Below are positions 51,713-62,112 of a stretch of DNA of 64,000 nt, in pieces. The number at the start of each line of letters is the position of its first letter. The stretch's first letter is position 1. Source of the stretch: Nematocida ironsii. Lineage: Eukaryota > Microsporidia. The position numbers were made by a program, and so were the translations under genes. The stretch covers positions 62,001-126,000 of the forward strand of contig LTDK01000179.1 in assembly GCA_001642415.1 (NCBI GenBank), given 5' to 3'. The notes under the pieces were generated by a model. It was not told where the DNA came from and searched no databases. It worked only from the letters and a program-made list of their open reading frames with translations.

Positions 51713-53605
51713 ATGGCGAATAAAGAATACGCAATAGGAATTGATTTAGGAACAACTAACTCATGTATGTCTATAATGCAGAATGGAAAGGCTGAAATAA
51801 TTATTAATAGGGCTGGAGGTAGAACAACCCCATCCATAGTTGCTTTCACAGACAACGAGGTACTCGTTGGAGAGGCAGCAGCTAACAATGCAAGAAATGA
51901 CCCAGCAAACACAGTTTATGATGCAAAGAGACTTATTGGTCTTAAATTTAATGACCCAAATGTACAGAAGGATATTACCCACTGGCCATTCAAGGTTACT
52001 ACTAAGGGAGAAGAGAACAAGCCAGTTATCCAGGTAACTCACAAGGGAACCATCCACGAGTACTACCCAGAGCAGGTAAGTTCTTTAGTTCTTACATACT
52101 TAAAGAAGTGTGCAGAGGAGTACCTTGGTGGAACAGTAAGCAAGGCTGTCATAACAGTTCCAGCATACTTCAAGAATGACCAGAGAGAGCTGACCAAGGA
52201 GGCAGGTAAGATAGCAGGATTAGAAGTGCTCAGAATCATTAACGAGCCAACTGCAGCTGCCGTTGCATACGGTATGGACCAGGCCACAGATGACAAAGAG
52301 AAGACAATCCTTGTCTTTGACTTTGGAGGTGGTACATTCGATGTGTCCATTCTGACTGTAGAGAAGGGATTATTTGAGGTTAAGGCCACTGGAGGAGACA
52401 CCCACTTGGGAGGATCCGACTTAGACCACACTCTTGCCAAGCAGATCGCAGATACATTTGCCAAGGACAACAAGATTGACTCATCAAGCATTTCAGCAAG
52501 AGCACAGGCTAGATTAAGAGCACAGATTGAGAACGCAAAGAGAACTCTTTCATCCTCTTTATCTGTCCAGATCATTGTTGATTCATTCCACAAGGGAATA
52601 GATCTATGCCACACCCTCACAAGAGCCAAGTTTGAAGTTCTGTGCAAGGTCTTCTTTGACAAGCTTATGCCATGTGTTGAAAAGACCATCTCTGACGCAA
52701 AGCTTTCAAAGAGCGATATTGATGAGGTTATCCTAGTTGGAGGATCCACAAGAATTCCAAAGGTCCAGAAGATGCTTTCTGACTTCTTCAATGGAAAGGC
52801 CCTCAACAAGAGTGTCCACCCAGATGAGGCAGTAGCACAGGGAGCAGCTATCCAGGCCGCAGTTCTTAACGGAGAGACTCTTGAAGGAAACAACGAGCTT
52901 CTTCTTCTTGATGTCATCCCTCTGTCCATTGGTATTGAGACCGCAGGAGGAGTCTTCACTCCAATTGTGCCAAAGAACACTACCATCCCAACCACAAAGA
53001 CCCAGACATTCAGTACATACTCTGACAACCAGACCGCTGTGTCCATTGTGATCTTTGAAGGAGAGAGAGCCATGGTAGCAGACAACCACAAGCTTGGAGA
53101 GTTCCATCTCAGTGGAATCCCACCCGCACCAAGAGGAGAGCCAAAGATTGTTGTCAAGTGTAACATTGACTCCAACGGTATCCTTTCCGTCTCTGCCAGT
53201 GAATCTTCATCAGGAAGTGAGCAGGCAATCACCATTGACAAGGAAAAGACCATCAACGCACAGGACGAAATCAAGAGAATGCAGGAAGAGGCAGTCCAGT
53301 TCCAGGAGCAGGACGAGAAGAACAGAGCTATTATCACAGCATACACCGAAGTAGACACATACCTCTACACAGTTAGAGAGATGTTCAAGAAGCTCGATGC
53401 ATCAGTCCAGGCTGAGGCACTTGCAAAGGTTGCTGAGGGAGAAGCATGGATCAAGGCCGTCCCATCTGCACTTAACAGAACTGTTGAGGAGTACACCGAG
53501 AAGAAGAAGGCTCTTGAGGCAGAGTTTGCCCCATACCTTTCTAAACTCTCTGGAGGAAATGCAGGAGCAAGCGCAAGCGGACCAACTGTTGAAGAAGTTA
53601 ACTAA
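51713..53605 (+). CDS. HSP70: Cytosolic HSP70 chaperone (SSA type)
   Basis: A 630-residue chaperone. Nucleotide-binding domain signatures IGIDLGTTNSC, VFDFGGGTFDVSIL and ILVGGSTRIPKVQ are intact, followed by the substrate domain and lid. No targeting signal at the N-terminus and an acidic ending identify the cytosolic form. The C-terminal four residues are EEVN, where cytosolic HSP70s normally have EEVD, the tail bound by TPR co-chaperones. Codon use is strongly biased to C/G third positions, as for the most expressed genes. Confidence 0.97.
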   Translation: MANKEYAIGIDLGTTNSCMSIMQNGKAEIIINRAGGRTTPSIVAFTDNEVLVGEAAANNARNDPANTVYDAKRLIGLKFNDPNVQKDITHWPFKVTTKGEENKPVIQVTHKGTIHEYYPEQVSSLVLTYLKKCAEEYLGGTVSKAVITVPAYFKNDQRELTKEAGKIAGLEVLRIINEPTAAAVAYGMDQATDDKEKTILVFDFGGGTFDVSILTVEKGLFEVKATGGDTHLGGSDLDHTLAKQIADTFAKDNKIDSSSISARAQARLRAQIENAKRTLSSSLSVQIIVDSFHKGIDLCHTLTRAKFEVLCKVFFDKLMPCVEKTISDAKLSKSDIDEVILVGGSTRIPKVQKMLSDFFNGKALNKSVHPDEAVAQGAAIQAAVLNGETLEGNNELLLLDVIPLSIGIETAGGVFTPIVPKNTTIPTTKTQTFSTYSDNQTAVSIVIFEGERAMVADNHKLGEFHLSGIPPAPRGEPKIVVKCNIDSNGILSVSASESSSGSEQAITIDKEKTINAQDEIKRMQEEAVQFQEQDEKNRAIITAYTEVDTYLYTVREMFKKLDASVQAEALAKVAEGEAWIKAVPSALNRTVEEYTEKKKALEAEFAPYLSKLSGGNAGASASGPTVEEVN

Positions 53606-53851
53606 GTTATCTATTATTTAGATTAATAAATCCATCTAAAGTTATTTCACATATTTACTATAATTTGTATTTCTACACTTGTTTATAAATAAAAGAGAAC
53701 TCTCACACTACCACTCTGGAAATATCCTTAAAATTTAGTACAGGACGAGTATTACTATTGCCACAGGGAATTCTCAGTGTTTTGCTGATTCTGTGTTTAA
53801 GTACTGTATACTGCTAATTAAAGCTAAAAGTTTATTCTTATTAATTTAGAA

Positions 53852-55918
53852 ATGAGTAAGATCACGTATAAACACTCCTCATTCCCCAAACATGCTACAT
53901 ACATCACAGTCATGGCATGTAAATTCTCAGTGATGTACACGTTCTTAATGCGGCTTAGTCCTCTGTTTAGGTACGGTGTGCTAATTAATGAGTTTGATCC
54001 CTGGTTTAATTTCAGGTGCTCAGAGTACATCAGGCATAATGGAATATTAAAGTACTTTCAGTGGATAGACAGTAAAACATGGATTCCAGAGGGAAGAAAC
54101 ATATACAGAACAACATACCCAGCCATGTTTATTCTATCTAACTGCATCCACTCACTGCTTGGTATTTTTGTTAGAGTCTCTCATTATACTGTATGCTCTA
54201 TTACACCACCCATTTTGTTTCTGGGGTGTCTGATTCTCATGTATAAAGTATCAAATGAATTCTTCTCAAAGCCAGAGAAAACACTGCGTGTATGGATTGC
54301 AATGGCAGTGTTCAGTATGGCAGGTGGTGTTTTTGAAAAAACGATGGCAGGTGCATATGACTATGAAGGACTGTCTCTGTTTATGGTTCTTCTAATACTG
54401 TACATTTACATACGATGTATAAAGAATGAAAATGCATCTGTGAATAGTAAAGTGAGACTTGGCCTGATTATTGGAGTAGTACAAGGTATATTTAATCTGT
54501 CCTGGGGAGGAAGTCTCTTCACTGAGATTTTACTTTATGCGCATGCTTTCTTCTCTCTTAGTAACTGGAGAGTTCTTCTGTGTACTACTGCAGTAACAGT
54601 AAGTATAGACTATATTACACCCTTTCTCTGGGTAGTAAAGCCAGTGAACATAGGAAAAGTACTTACATTCCTTCTTTTAGAAATAGGACACCAGTTAATG
54701 CAACTGACTCATTCTACAAGAATAAAATACCTTGGAGTATTTGGGGCACTAATCATGCTGTGCATAGGAATAATTGGTGTGTACTTAAGTAAAGGGGGTA
54801 AACTTGCTCTTTTATTAAATGCAGTAAAGAAGAAGGATAAAGTGTATAATGTCCTGTATAAAAAAAGAGCACACCCCCTTGTATCCTCAATAGTAGAACA
54901 TCAGCCAGCAACAAAAGACCAGGTAGTTGCACTCTGTGGACCGTATATGATAGTGTCTCCTATGCTGATGATATGGGGCACTGAAAGATTAAAGTACGAA
55001 AAAAAGAAAAGTCTTCTTCTTCTTGTCCAAGCTGGGTTTATGCTGTCTTCATTAATGTTCTTATTTATGGAGAGGTTTGCATTCCTGACCATTCCATTCT
55101 TAGCCATATACGTGGGAGATGCATTCTGTGAAATGATGTTTGCACACTCATTCTACAAGCCATTCCAGAACCCAAAGCCATACCTCGTGCATAAACCATT
55201 AAAAATTGCTATGGGAATATTTATGCTTGGTCATACTTTCTCATGTTATAATACAATACACAACAAGCAGAAACAAGTTATGATTGTGATGGATGGAGTA
55301 GTTGATGGAAAACCAACAGTTGTAGATGACTTCCGAGAGAGTGCAATCTACATGAAGTATAACCTACCGAAAGATTCTGTTGTTTTAAGCTGGTGGGACT
55401 ATGGATACCAAATAACCGGCATGACCAATCTATCCACAGTAATTGATAATAACACGAATAATTACCAAAAAATATCTGAAGTAGCCAGTCTTCTTGTATC
55501 CCCAGAAGAAGAAGTCAGCAGAAACCATCCATTCCTTAAAAGAATAGTGCCTGATCTGTCAACTAGCCTGTACATATACACAGTCTGTGGGTATACCTCA
55601 AAGTATAACTTGTCAGATTTGAATAAGATTTGGTGGATATCTAGAATAGCAAATGAAGCCAATAACCAAATCAATGCAAATGACTACTACTTCAAAGTAG
55701 GAAGTACAATTTATCACACACTCCCAGATATACCAGATATTAGCATAGAATCAGAACAAGCAGGGAATACTCCTCTTTACATCTCACCTACTTTAAAGAA
55801 CTCTCTTTTGTTTAAATTATGTTTCTATAAGTACTCAGATACAATTACACTTCATAACCTTGAATTAGTCCATGAGTCATCTAATAGTATAGTTAGACTG
55901 TATAAAATAATTAAATAA
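53852..55918 (+). CDS. STT3: Oligosaccharyltransferase catalytic subunit STT3
   Basis: A 688-residue multi-span membrane protein. The first catalytic motif EFDPWFNFR (47-55) holds the key Asp; after about a dozen membrane segments the soluble domain has SWWDYGYQI (WWDYG, about 514) and the DK motif DLNKIWWI (about 589). These are the full set of catalytic markers for transfer of glycan from dolichol to Asn-X-Ser/Thr in the ER. The protein is about the length of yeast STT3 (718). Confidence 0.95.
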   Translation: MSKITYKHSSFPKHATYITVMACKFSVMYTFLMRLSPLFRYGVLINEFDPWFNFRCSEYIRHNGILKYFQWIDSKTWIPEGRNIYRTTYPAMFILSNCIHSLLGIFVRVSHYTVCSITPPILFLGCLILMYKVSNEFFSKPEKTLRVWIAMAVFSMAGGVFEKTMAGAYDYEGLSLFMVLLILYIYIRCIKNENASVNSKVRLGLIIGVVQGIFNLSWGGSLFTEILLYAHAFFSLSNWRVLLCTTAVTVSIDYITPFLWVVKPVNIGKVLTFLLLEIGHQLMQLTHSTRIKYLGVFGALIMLCIGIIGVYLSKGGKLALLLNAVKKKDKVYNVLYKKRAHPLVSSIVEHQPATKDQVVALCGPYMIVSPMLMIWGTERLKYEKKKSLLLLVQAGFMLSSLMFLFMERFAFLTIPFLAIYVGDAFCEMMFAHSFYKPFQNPKPYLVHKPLKIAMGIFMLGHTFSCYNTIHNKQKQVMIVMDGVVDGKPTVVDDFRESAIYMKYNLPKDSVVLSWWDYGYQITGMTNLSTVIDNNTNNYQKISEVASLLVSPEEEVSRNHPFLKRIVPDLSTSLYIYTVCGYTSKYNLSDLNKIWWISRIANEANNQINANDYYFKVGSTIYHTLPDIPDISIESEQAGNTPLYISPTLKNSLLFKLCFYKYSDTITLHNLELVHESSNSIVRLYKIIK

Positions 55919-56545
55919 TTTCGGGTTATTCAAACAGTATAATAATAGCGTAAGTACATTTCCTAGGCAATAACTGTGAAGTATCTGCTCATTATTTCAC
56001 TAGATTGTTACTACAGCAGTGACAACGAATTATATTCTTGTACTTCGAATTATTTATTGTATTTCGAATTATTTTAATATGCTCAACCAGAAATATGAAC
56101 ATAAAATTAATTTATCCTGAAATATCGGATATGATAATAAGCAATAAACAGAAATATTTTATATTTTTATATTTTTAATTGTTCTTAAACTATAAAAGTG
56201 TAAATTTATGATTGAATATATTTATTAGAGCTTATTACTTGTATAATTAATAAAAATAATAAAACCGGGAATAATCCGAATAAATTAAATTATTCAACAG
56301 AAATAAATTAATAAAAGCCCGAAATAACCCGAATATAAATATTTATAATTTTTATACACAGTTACAGTAATATACTGTATTATAATACATAAAATATTTA
56401 AGTATAGTTATACACAGAACTGTATGATATAGCCAGAAAATAACTTGAAACTCTGACAAATCATCTTTATTATATGAGAATATCACAGGCCGATAAGTAT
56501 CACAGAAGTAATTAACTATTTATTTTTAAAATTTCTGTAAAAATA
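55919..56545. other. Spacer between STT3 and secreted-protein gene
   Basis: AT-rich. Motif copies at 55918-55929 (immediately after the STT3 stop) and 56317-56336 (doubled, in the upstream region of the next gene). A word cgaattat recurs three times between 56026 and 56070. An ATG near 56097 opens only 27 codons. No RNA gene. Confidence 0.5.
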
Positions 56546-57157
56546 ATGAGAAAAGTCCTTTTAGTAGCACTACTTATATCTGTTATAAGATGTATGACAA
56601 TAAGAGAGCAAGTCATGTCGTATGCAGAAGGAATTAAAAGGAAAACAAAAGGCCTTTATGAAAAAGTTGGAGGGATAAGTGGAATAAAAGACACAGTTAC
56701 AAAACATATTCAGCCCATAGGAAGCAAAATAAAGAACCATTCAAAGCACATAGCAGAGAAAGTGAACGACTTTGGAAGAAACAAAGCAATTCCTCATGCG
56801 AAGAAAGTGTATGCAAACATAAAACAAAAAATAGCAAAGGGAAAGCCAGAAGAAGAACATCCAGCAGAAGAAGTAAAGAGGAAAGAAGAATCTATAATAG
56901 AAGAAATTCCTGCTGAGAAGACTCCAGAGGAAGAAGGGCATGAAAACGAAAAACCAAACATGGAAGATCTTGAGAAGTTCTTGAAGGAATTTATGAAAAC
57001 CATGAAATTTGGAAATGCTGAGCATGAGGAGAACTTTACAGACGATTATAATGCAGACTTTGATTTGGATAAAGAGTCAGATCCCGAGGCTGCAAAGGAT
57101 TTAATAAGTGATGTGAGTATTCCAAGCCAGGCAGAAGATTTAAAGAAAGACCTCTAG
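56546..57157 (+). CDS. Predicted secreted charged protein
   Basis: A 203-residue protein with a signal peptide (MRKVLLVALLISVIRCM, cleavage near residues 16-18). A basic helical half (about 20-105, KNHSKHIAEKVNDFGRN) follows, then a Glu/Pro/Lys-rich segment (105-145) and an acidic end with KFLKEFMKTMKFGNAEHEEN. No domain is recognised. It is likely exported; a host-facing role is possible by analogy with other microsporidian secreted proteins. Confidence 0.72.
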   Translation: MRKVLLVALLISVIRCMTIREQVMSYAEGIKRKTKGLYEKVGGISGIKDTVTKHIQPIGSKIKNHSKHIAEKVNDFGRNKAIPHAKKVYANIKQKIAKGKPEEEHPAEEVKRKEESIIEEIPAEKTPEEEGHENEKPNMEDLEKFLKEFMKTMKFGNAEHEENFTDDYNADFDLDKESDPEAAKDLISDVSIPSQAEDLKKDL

Positions 57158-57203
57158 GCTAATAAATTTTTATTGGAGAAATACTTTTTCTTTTTGCTAC
57201 CCT

Positions 57204-58685
57204 ATGGTATACAACTTCTGTGACGAGTATGGGAGGCCATATGTTTTAATACGCGAACAGGAAACACGGCAGAAAACTGAAGAAAAGAATGTTCTAGCAG
57301 AAAACATAGACAATTTCTGTGGCATTGTGGACACGCTCAGTACATCTGTAGGACCATTTGGAGCAGACAAAGCAATTATAAGCGCAGATGGTGAAGTAAC
57401 CATAACGAACGACGGGGCTACAATTCTGAAAGAAATGGATATTGAGGGAACTCCAATGGGAAAATTAATAACACAGCTTAGTACAGCACAGGATGATGAG
57501 ATAGGAGACGGAACAACTAGTGTGGTGATAATTGCAGCTTCTCTGCTGAAGGAGGCAAAAAAACTGGCTGCTAAAGGCATGCACCCACTGAAAATAATCA
57601 GAGGGTATGAAGAGGCTCTGAGCATAGCTTTGGATGTTATAGAGAAGAATTCAGTAGAGCCTAAGGAGAGCGACCTGCATGAAATAATGGAAAAGGTAGC
57701 ACAGAGTACACTAAGCAGTAAAGTAGTTAGCAGAGATATTGAGAACTACATCCGCATAGCAATTGAGGCAGTTGAAGCAGTACAAGATGCACGGGGTGAG
57801 ACTAACTTAGAGCTAATTAAGATAGAGGGAGAGACCCGTATGGGAGAGAGTGAACTAATTAAAGGAGTATACATTTCAAAGGAGTTCAGTCACTTCCAAA
57901 TGGCAAAAGAAGTACCAAATGCGAAAATAGCTATACTCGCGTGCCCATTTGAACCACCTAAGGTAAAAATCAAGCACGATCTTAATATTACATCAGTGGA
58001 AGAGTTTCAGGAGCTGTCTGAGTACGAGAAAAAGATATTCTCAGATATGATAGAAAGAATAAAACAATCCGGTGCTACAGTTGTCCTGTGCCAGTGGGGA
58101 TTTGATGATGAAGCAAACTCTCTTCTCATGCAAGAAGGCATCTCTGCAGTGCGCTGGGTAGGAGCACAAGAACTTGAAATGGCGGCTATCCACACAGGAG
58201 CACACATAGTCTCCCGATTTGAAGACTTATCTGAAGACTCTCTGGGAAGTGGAAGTGTCATTGAAGAAAACAACAGTATACGAATCAAGAACCCAGAAAA
58301 AACCAGTGCAGTAACTATTCTTGTAAGAGGAGGAACATCAGCTATCATTGAAGAAACAAAGAGAAGTATACAGGATGTCCTCTGTGCAGTAAGAAATGTA
58401 ATAAGAGACCCAAAGGTAGTTAAAGGAGCAGGTGCAATTGATATGCTCTGTGCAAAGATGGTCTCTGAGAAAATGCCAGGTTCTATAGGAAGTGCTTACT
58501 CAAAAGCACTCCAAGAACTTCCCATGGCACTTGCACGTAATATGGGAGAAGACCCTATCACAAAAGTATCTGAAGGAATTGCTGATAATGTCTGGGAAGG
58601 AGCATACTCAAAGAAACATCAACTAATCCTAGCAACACAAACAGCCAAGTCAATCATACGAATTGATGACGTCTTTGGAGTATAA
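57204..58685 (+). CDS. CCT5: Chaperonin CCT subunit epsilon
   Basis: A 493-residue TRiC/CCT subunit. The N-terminus YNFCDEYGRPYVLIREQE is typical of CCT5. ATPase motifs are LSTSVGPFGADK (45-56), TNDGATIL (68-75) and GDGTTS (101-106). The apical part KIAILACPFEPPKVKIKHDL and CQWGFDDEANSLL...AVRWVGAQELE is the CCT5 signature. The C-terminal flexible tail is short (IDDVFGV). It folds actin and tubulin in the cytosol as part of an eight-subunit ring; actin is also in this window. Confidence 0.93.
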   Translation: MVYNFCDEYGRPYVLIREQETRQKTEEKNVLAENIDNFCGIVDTLSTSVGPFGADKAIISADGEVTITNDGATILKEMDIEGTPMGKLITQLSTAQDDEIGDGTTSVVIIAASLLKEAKKLAAKGMHPLKIIRGYEEALSIALDVIEKNSVEPKESDLHEIMEKVAQSTLSSKVVSRDIENYIRIAIEAVEAVQDARGETNLELIKIEGETRMGESELIKGVYISKEFSHFQMAKEVPNAKIAILACPFEPPKVKIKHDLNITSVEEFQELSEYEKKIFSDMIERIKQSGATVVLCQWGFDDEANSLLMQEGISAVRWVGAQELEMAAIHTGAHIVSRFEDLSEDSLGSGSVIEENNSIRIKNPEKTSAVTILVRGGTSAIIEETKRSIQDVLCAVRNVIRDPKVVKGAGAIDMLCAKMVSEKMPGSIGSAYSKALQELPMALARNMGEDPITKVSEGIADNVWEGAYSKKHQLILATQTAKSIIRIDDVFGV

Positions 58686-58970
58686 TAACCCAAAGACCAG
58701 TAATTCAGAAATATTTTACGATTCTAATTCTTTACATCTTTAAATAAACCTTTCTTTAATTCTTTATGTATACTCTTACTACTCATGTATTTTTATGATA
58801 TCGGGTTATGTCGGGTTATGCCTCTCTAATATAATTTGTTTGTGTTCTTTAGGTGCTTTGATTGTTCCAGTGTGTTATAAGTGCTTTATATTGGGTTTTA
58901 CTTTGTGACTGGTAATAATAAATAAACACTGAATATATTTGTACTTCTCTTTTATTATTATTATTATAAT
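58686..58970. other. Short spacer with doubled motif
   Basis: The tcgggttatgtcgggttatg pair lies at 58800-58819, about 150 bases before the aminopeptidase start. The rest is AT/T-rich. Confidence 0.5.
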
Positions 58971-61718
58971 ATGTATAATATCCCTGGTTTAATTTACTAT
59001 ATATTATTACTATATATAGGACATTTTTTTTTCTATACTATGTGTATGACAAAGGGAAGCGATAGTGCTCCAACAGGGGAGAAGGTGGATTTAAGGCTGC
59101 CTACCAGTATAAAGCCAGAAACATATGATTTACAGATAGTGGTAAAAGAGAACACAAGTGAATTTAAAGGAGTGGTTGTTATTATGGCAGATGTACATGA
59201 AGATACTGATAAAATATCATTCCACAAGAAAGGACTGAGTATTGATACCATTCGTGTTGTAAGCTTAGGATCTGGTGGTGAGAAAGATATTGGTTTGACA
59301 AATTCTGTGAAGGGCCTATCTGATGAAACACCAAATTCAATTGTTACTATAAGTGTACAGGAGAAGTTGAAGGCACAGAGTAAAATACGAATAGAAATGG
59401 AGTACACTGGTAAAATATCTGAGGATATGGCAGGGTTTTATAAGAGTGAGGACAAAGAAGGGGGAGTGACTAGATATATTTACTCTACACAATTTGAAGC
59501 TACATCTGCACGGCTGGCATTCCCTTGCTGGGATGAGCCGGAATTTAAAGCTGTGTTTAACATCTCTATTACAGCGCCATCTAAGTTTACTGTTCTCTCA
59601 AATGCTGCACTGGCAGATGAAGAGAAGAATGTAATGGTTTCAGCAGAGGGTGAGGAGAAAGGTGCGGTTTACACCAGGCACACTTTCAAGCCAACTCCTA
59701 TTATGTCCACATACTTAGTAGCCTGGGTGATTGGGGAGTTAGACTATGTTGAGAAGGAGAGAATCAAGGTGTACACTCCACTGAACCAAAAGGAGACGGG
59801 AGTGTTCTCCTTGGAGGTGGCTGTGCGGTGCTTGAAATTCTTTGAAGAGTTCTTTGGGATTGAGTACCAGATGGAGAAGCTGGATATGGTGGCCATTCCT
59901 AATTTCTCAGCCGGTGCCATGGAGAACTGGGGACTTGTTACTTACAGGTCCTCATCTCTTCTCTATCGAGAGGACAGTACAAGTGAAATAAACAAAGTGT
60001 ACATTGCAGAGACTGTGTGTCACGAGCTGGCTCACCAGTGGTTTGGAAACCTTGTAACAATGAAGTGGTGGAATGACCTGTGGCTGAATGAAGGATTTGC
60101 TACATGGGCAGGAACTCTTGCAACAGAGTACATGGCAGAGGACATGAAGCTTGTATATAATCCGTGGGAACTGTTCCTAGAAAGTGACATTACTAGAGGA
60201 ATGATTATGGATGGAAAGCTTTCTACCCACCCTATAAATGTGAAGGTAGAGTCGGTTGGAGAAATATCCTCCATATTTGATGCTATTTCATACTCAAAGG
60301 GTGCTTCTATGATACACATGTTGTCAAAGTATCTGAAGGAAGAGAATTTCATGAAGGGCCTGCGTAACTATATACAGAAGCACAAGTACAAGAACACAGA
60401 GACTAACGATCTGTGGAAGGAGCTTGACAGTGGAGATAAAGAAATTGAGAATTCCATGAAGAACTGGATAGATACCCCAGGATTCCCTAAAGTAGAGGTT
60501 TCCCTGAAAGACGGAAACTTTGTTCTGAAACAGTCAAGATACCTGCCTGCAAAGGACCTTTCTGCAGTCAGTGGAGAGCGGCCAGAGCAGTGGATGATCT
60601 TCTTAACCAAGAAAATATTTGCAGGTGAATCAGAGGCTGAGGAGAAGTCTATACTATTCTCAGAGAAGAAGAAAGAGCTTCCAGAAGTTGATGGCCAGGT
60701 TATGTTTAATGCGGATGCAACTGGCTTTTATTTAATGGAGTACTCTGATGAAATGCTTGAGAAGCACATCCTTCCACTACTTGAGTCAGATAAGCTTTCA
60801 CAGTTTGACAGATTCGGAATATTCAGAGATGTAATTAGGCTGTCAAAAGACGGGCATAAGAGTGCACCCTACTCTCTGAACTTTGTGCGGTACGTGGCAA
60901 AGACTGAAAGATCCTTTGTTGTGGCACTTGTAGCAGAGTACTTAGGAATGATAAGAAACAGATTTAAGGAAGACAAGGAAATTGAACTGGCTGTTTCAAC
61001 AGAAATCTCAAACCTCCTGCAGCAATACATCGATGGCCGTCTAAACTTTGAAACCACACCAGAGGACGCAGAAGAAAAGAAGCTAGCAATTATTGCAGTG
61101 AGCTGTCTCTCACAGATACAGGACTCTCCTATACAGAAAGAGGTTTTAAGGCTTGCAGAAACAAACGAGCTCTCAAAAGTACACAAGGACTATAAGATGA
61201 GTATGTACATTTCCTACGCTAAGTTTGGAGGGGAGAAGGCATACAAGTACCTTGAGAGTATAATACAGAGTAGTACAGCAGATGAGAATGAGAAGCTAAG
61301 GGCAGTCCGTGCTATTTCCTTCAGTGAAGAGAATGTGGCAGATGCATTTAAGCTGTTCTCTGAGAGAAATCACTACATTAAGAGCCAGGATAAGTTCAGA
61401 ATGGCAGATGGTCTTGCCAGGAATAAGAAGCAGAGAAAGACTCTGGATATGTTCTTATCCAGCTTTAATGATATCAAAGAGCAGTTCTTAACCACCAAAG
61501 ACAATGTTGCTCGCTTTATTGAAGTGTTTATTTCTGTTCAGTACACCAGAGAGAATATCGAGGTGTGCAGAGAGTTCTTCAGTAGAAAAGAGAACATTGA
61601 CGATGCATGGGTTTCTGCTATAAAGAAAGGATTTGATGCAGCAGAGAACTCAAACAGATTCTATGAAGAGAACAGAAGCACACTGAAAGAGTGGGCAACT
61701 GATGAAAAACAGGAATAA
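58971..61718 (+). CDS. M1 family zinc aminopeptidase
   Basis: A 915-residue metallopeptidase of the puromycin-sensitive/Aap1 type. The exopeptidase motif GAMENWG is at about 315, the zinc motif HELAHQWFGNLVTMKWWNDLWLNEG at about 351-375 (HExxH plus downstream Glu). Structural domains II-IV follow and the C-terminal helical domain is complete. The first ATG adds a hydrophobic stretch (YILLLYIGHFFFY) that could act as a signal anchor; a second ATG at 59040, after a T-rich leader, would give a cytosolic form. The enzyme removes N-terminal residues from peptides. Confidence 0.93.
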   Translation: MYNIPGLIYYILLLYIGHFFFYTMCMTKGSDSAPTGEKVDLRLPTSIKPETYDLQIVVKENTSEFKGVVVIMADVHEDTDKISFHKKGLSIDTIRVVSLGSGGEKDIGLTNSVKGLSDETPNSIVTISVQEKLKAQSKIRIEMEYTGKISEDMAGFYKSEDKEGGVTRYIYSTQFEATSARLAFPCWDEPEFKAVFNISITAPSKFTVLSNAALADEEKNVMVSAEGEEKGAVYTRHTFKPTPIMSTYLVAWVIGELDYVEKERIKVYTPLNQKETGVFSLEVAVRCLKFFEEFFGIEYQMEKLDMVAIPNFSAGAMENWGLVTYRSSSLLYREDSTSEINKVYIAETVCHELAHQWFGNLVTMKWWNDLWLNEGFATWAGTLATEYMAEDMKLVYNPWELFLESDITRGMIMDGKLSTHPINVKVESVGEISSIFDAISYSKGASMIHMLSKYLKEENFMKGLRNYIQKHKYKNTETNDLWKELDSGDKEIENSMKNWIDTPGFPKVEVSLKDGNFVLKQSRYLPAKDLSAVSGERPEQWMIFLTKKIFAGESEAEEKSILFSEKKKELPEVDGQVMFNADATGFYLMEYSDEMLEKHILPLLESDKLSQFDRFGIFRDVIRLSKDGHKSAPYSLNFVRYVAKTERSFVVALVAEYLGMIRNRFKEDKEIELAVSTEISNLLQQYIDGRLNFETTPEDAEEKKLAIIAVSCLSQIQDSPIQKEVLRLAETNELSKVHKDYKMSMYISYAKFGGEKAYKYLESIIQSSTADENEKLRAVRAISFSEENVADAFKLFSERNHYIKSQDKFRMADGLARNKKQRKTLDMFLSSFNDIKEQFLTTKDNVARFIEVFISVQYTRENIEVCREFFSRKENIDDAWVSAIKKGFDAAENSNRFYEENRSTLKEWATDEKQE

Positions 61719-62112
61719 ATAGTTATCCAATTTGAATGAATATCCAGAAAATTATAAAAGGCAATAAAACATTTTTTAATTTTCTAATAGCAGTTTTATA
61801 AAAAATACACAATTTTTAAAGTTTCATAAGATATTCTCCTTAAATTATGAAATATTTCAAATATCTCCGATAAATCAATTGAGTATAATTAAAGCTTTAA
61901 TTAGAACACTCCAAAAATTAAAATACGTTCGTTATAATTGGATATTTTTATGAATCCATCTCTATACTTATAATTAAATACACTTTAATGGATTTAATAG
62001 TATTTCCTATACATAAATAATAAATGACATTAAATGGATTTTATTGATCCATCAAGTGAAATTCTCCTTAGTCCATCTTATTTTAGTCAAATAAACAAAA
62101 ATTGCAAAGAGA
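61719..62112. other. AT-rich spacer
   Basis: Includes poly-A and poly-T rich stretches after the aminopeptidase stop (ttttttaattttctaatag). No repeat family member, motif copy or RNA gene seen. Confidence 0.45.

Noticed and set aside
52063..53358. 431-codon ORF antisense to HSP70
   Set aside because: Long antisense frames are a known side effect of HSP70 codon bias; no start context or domain.
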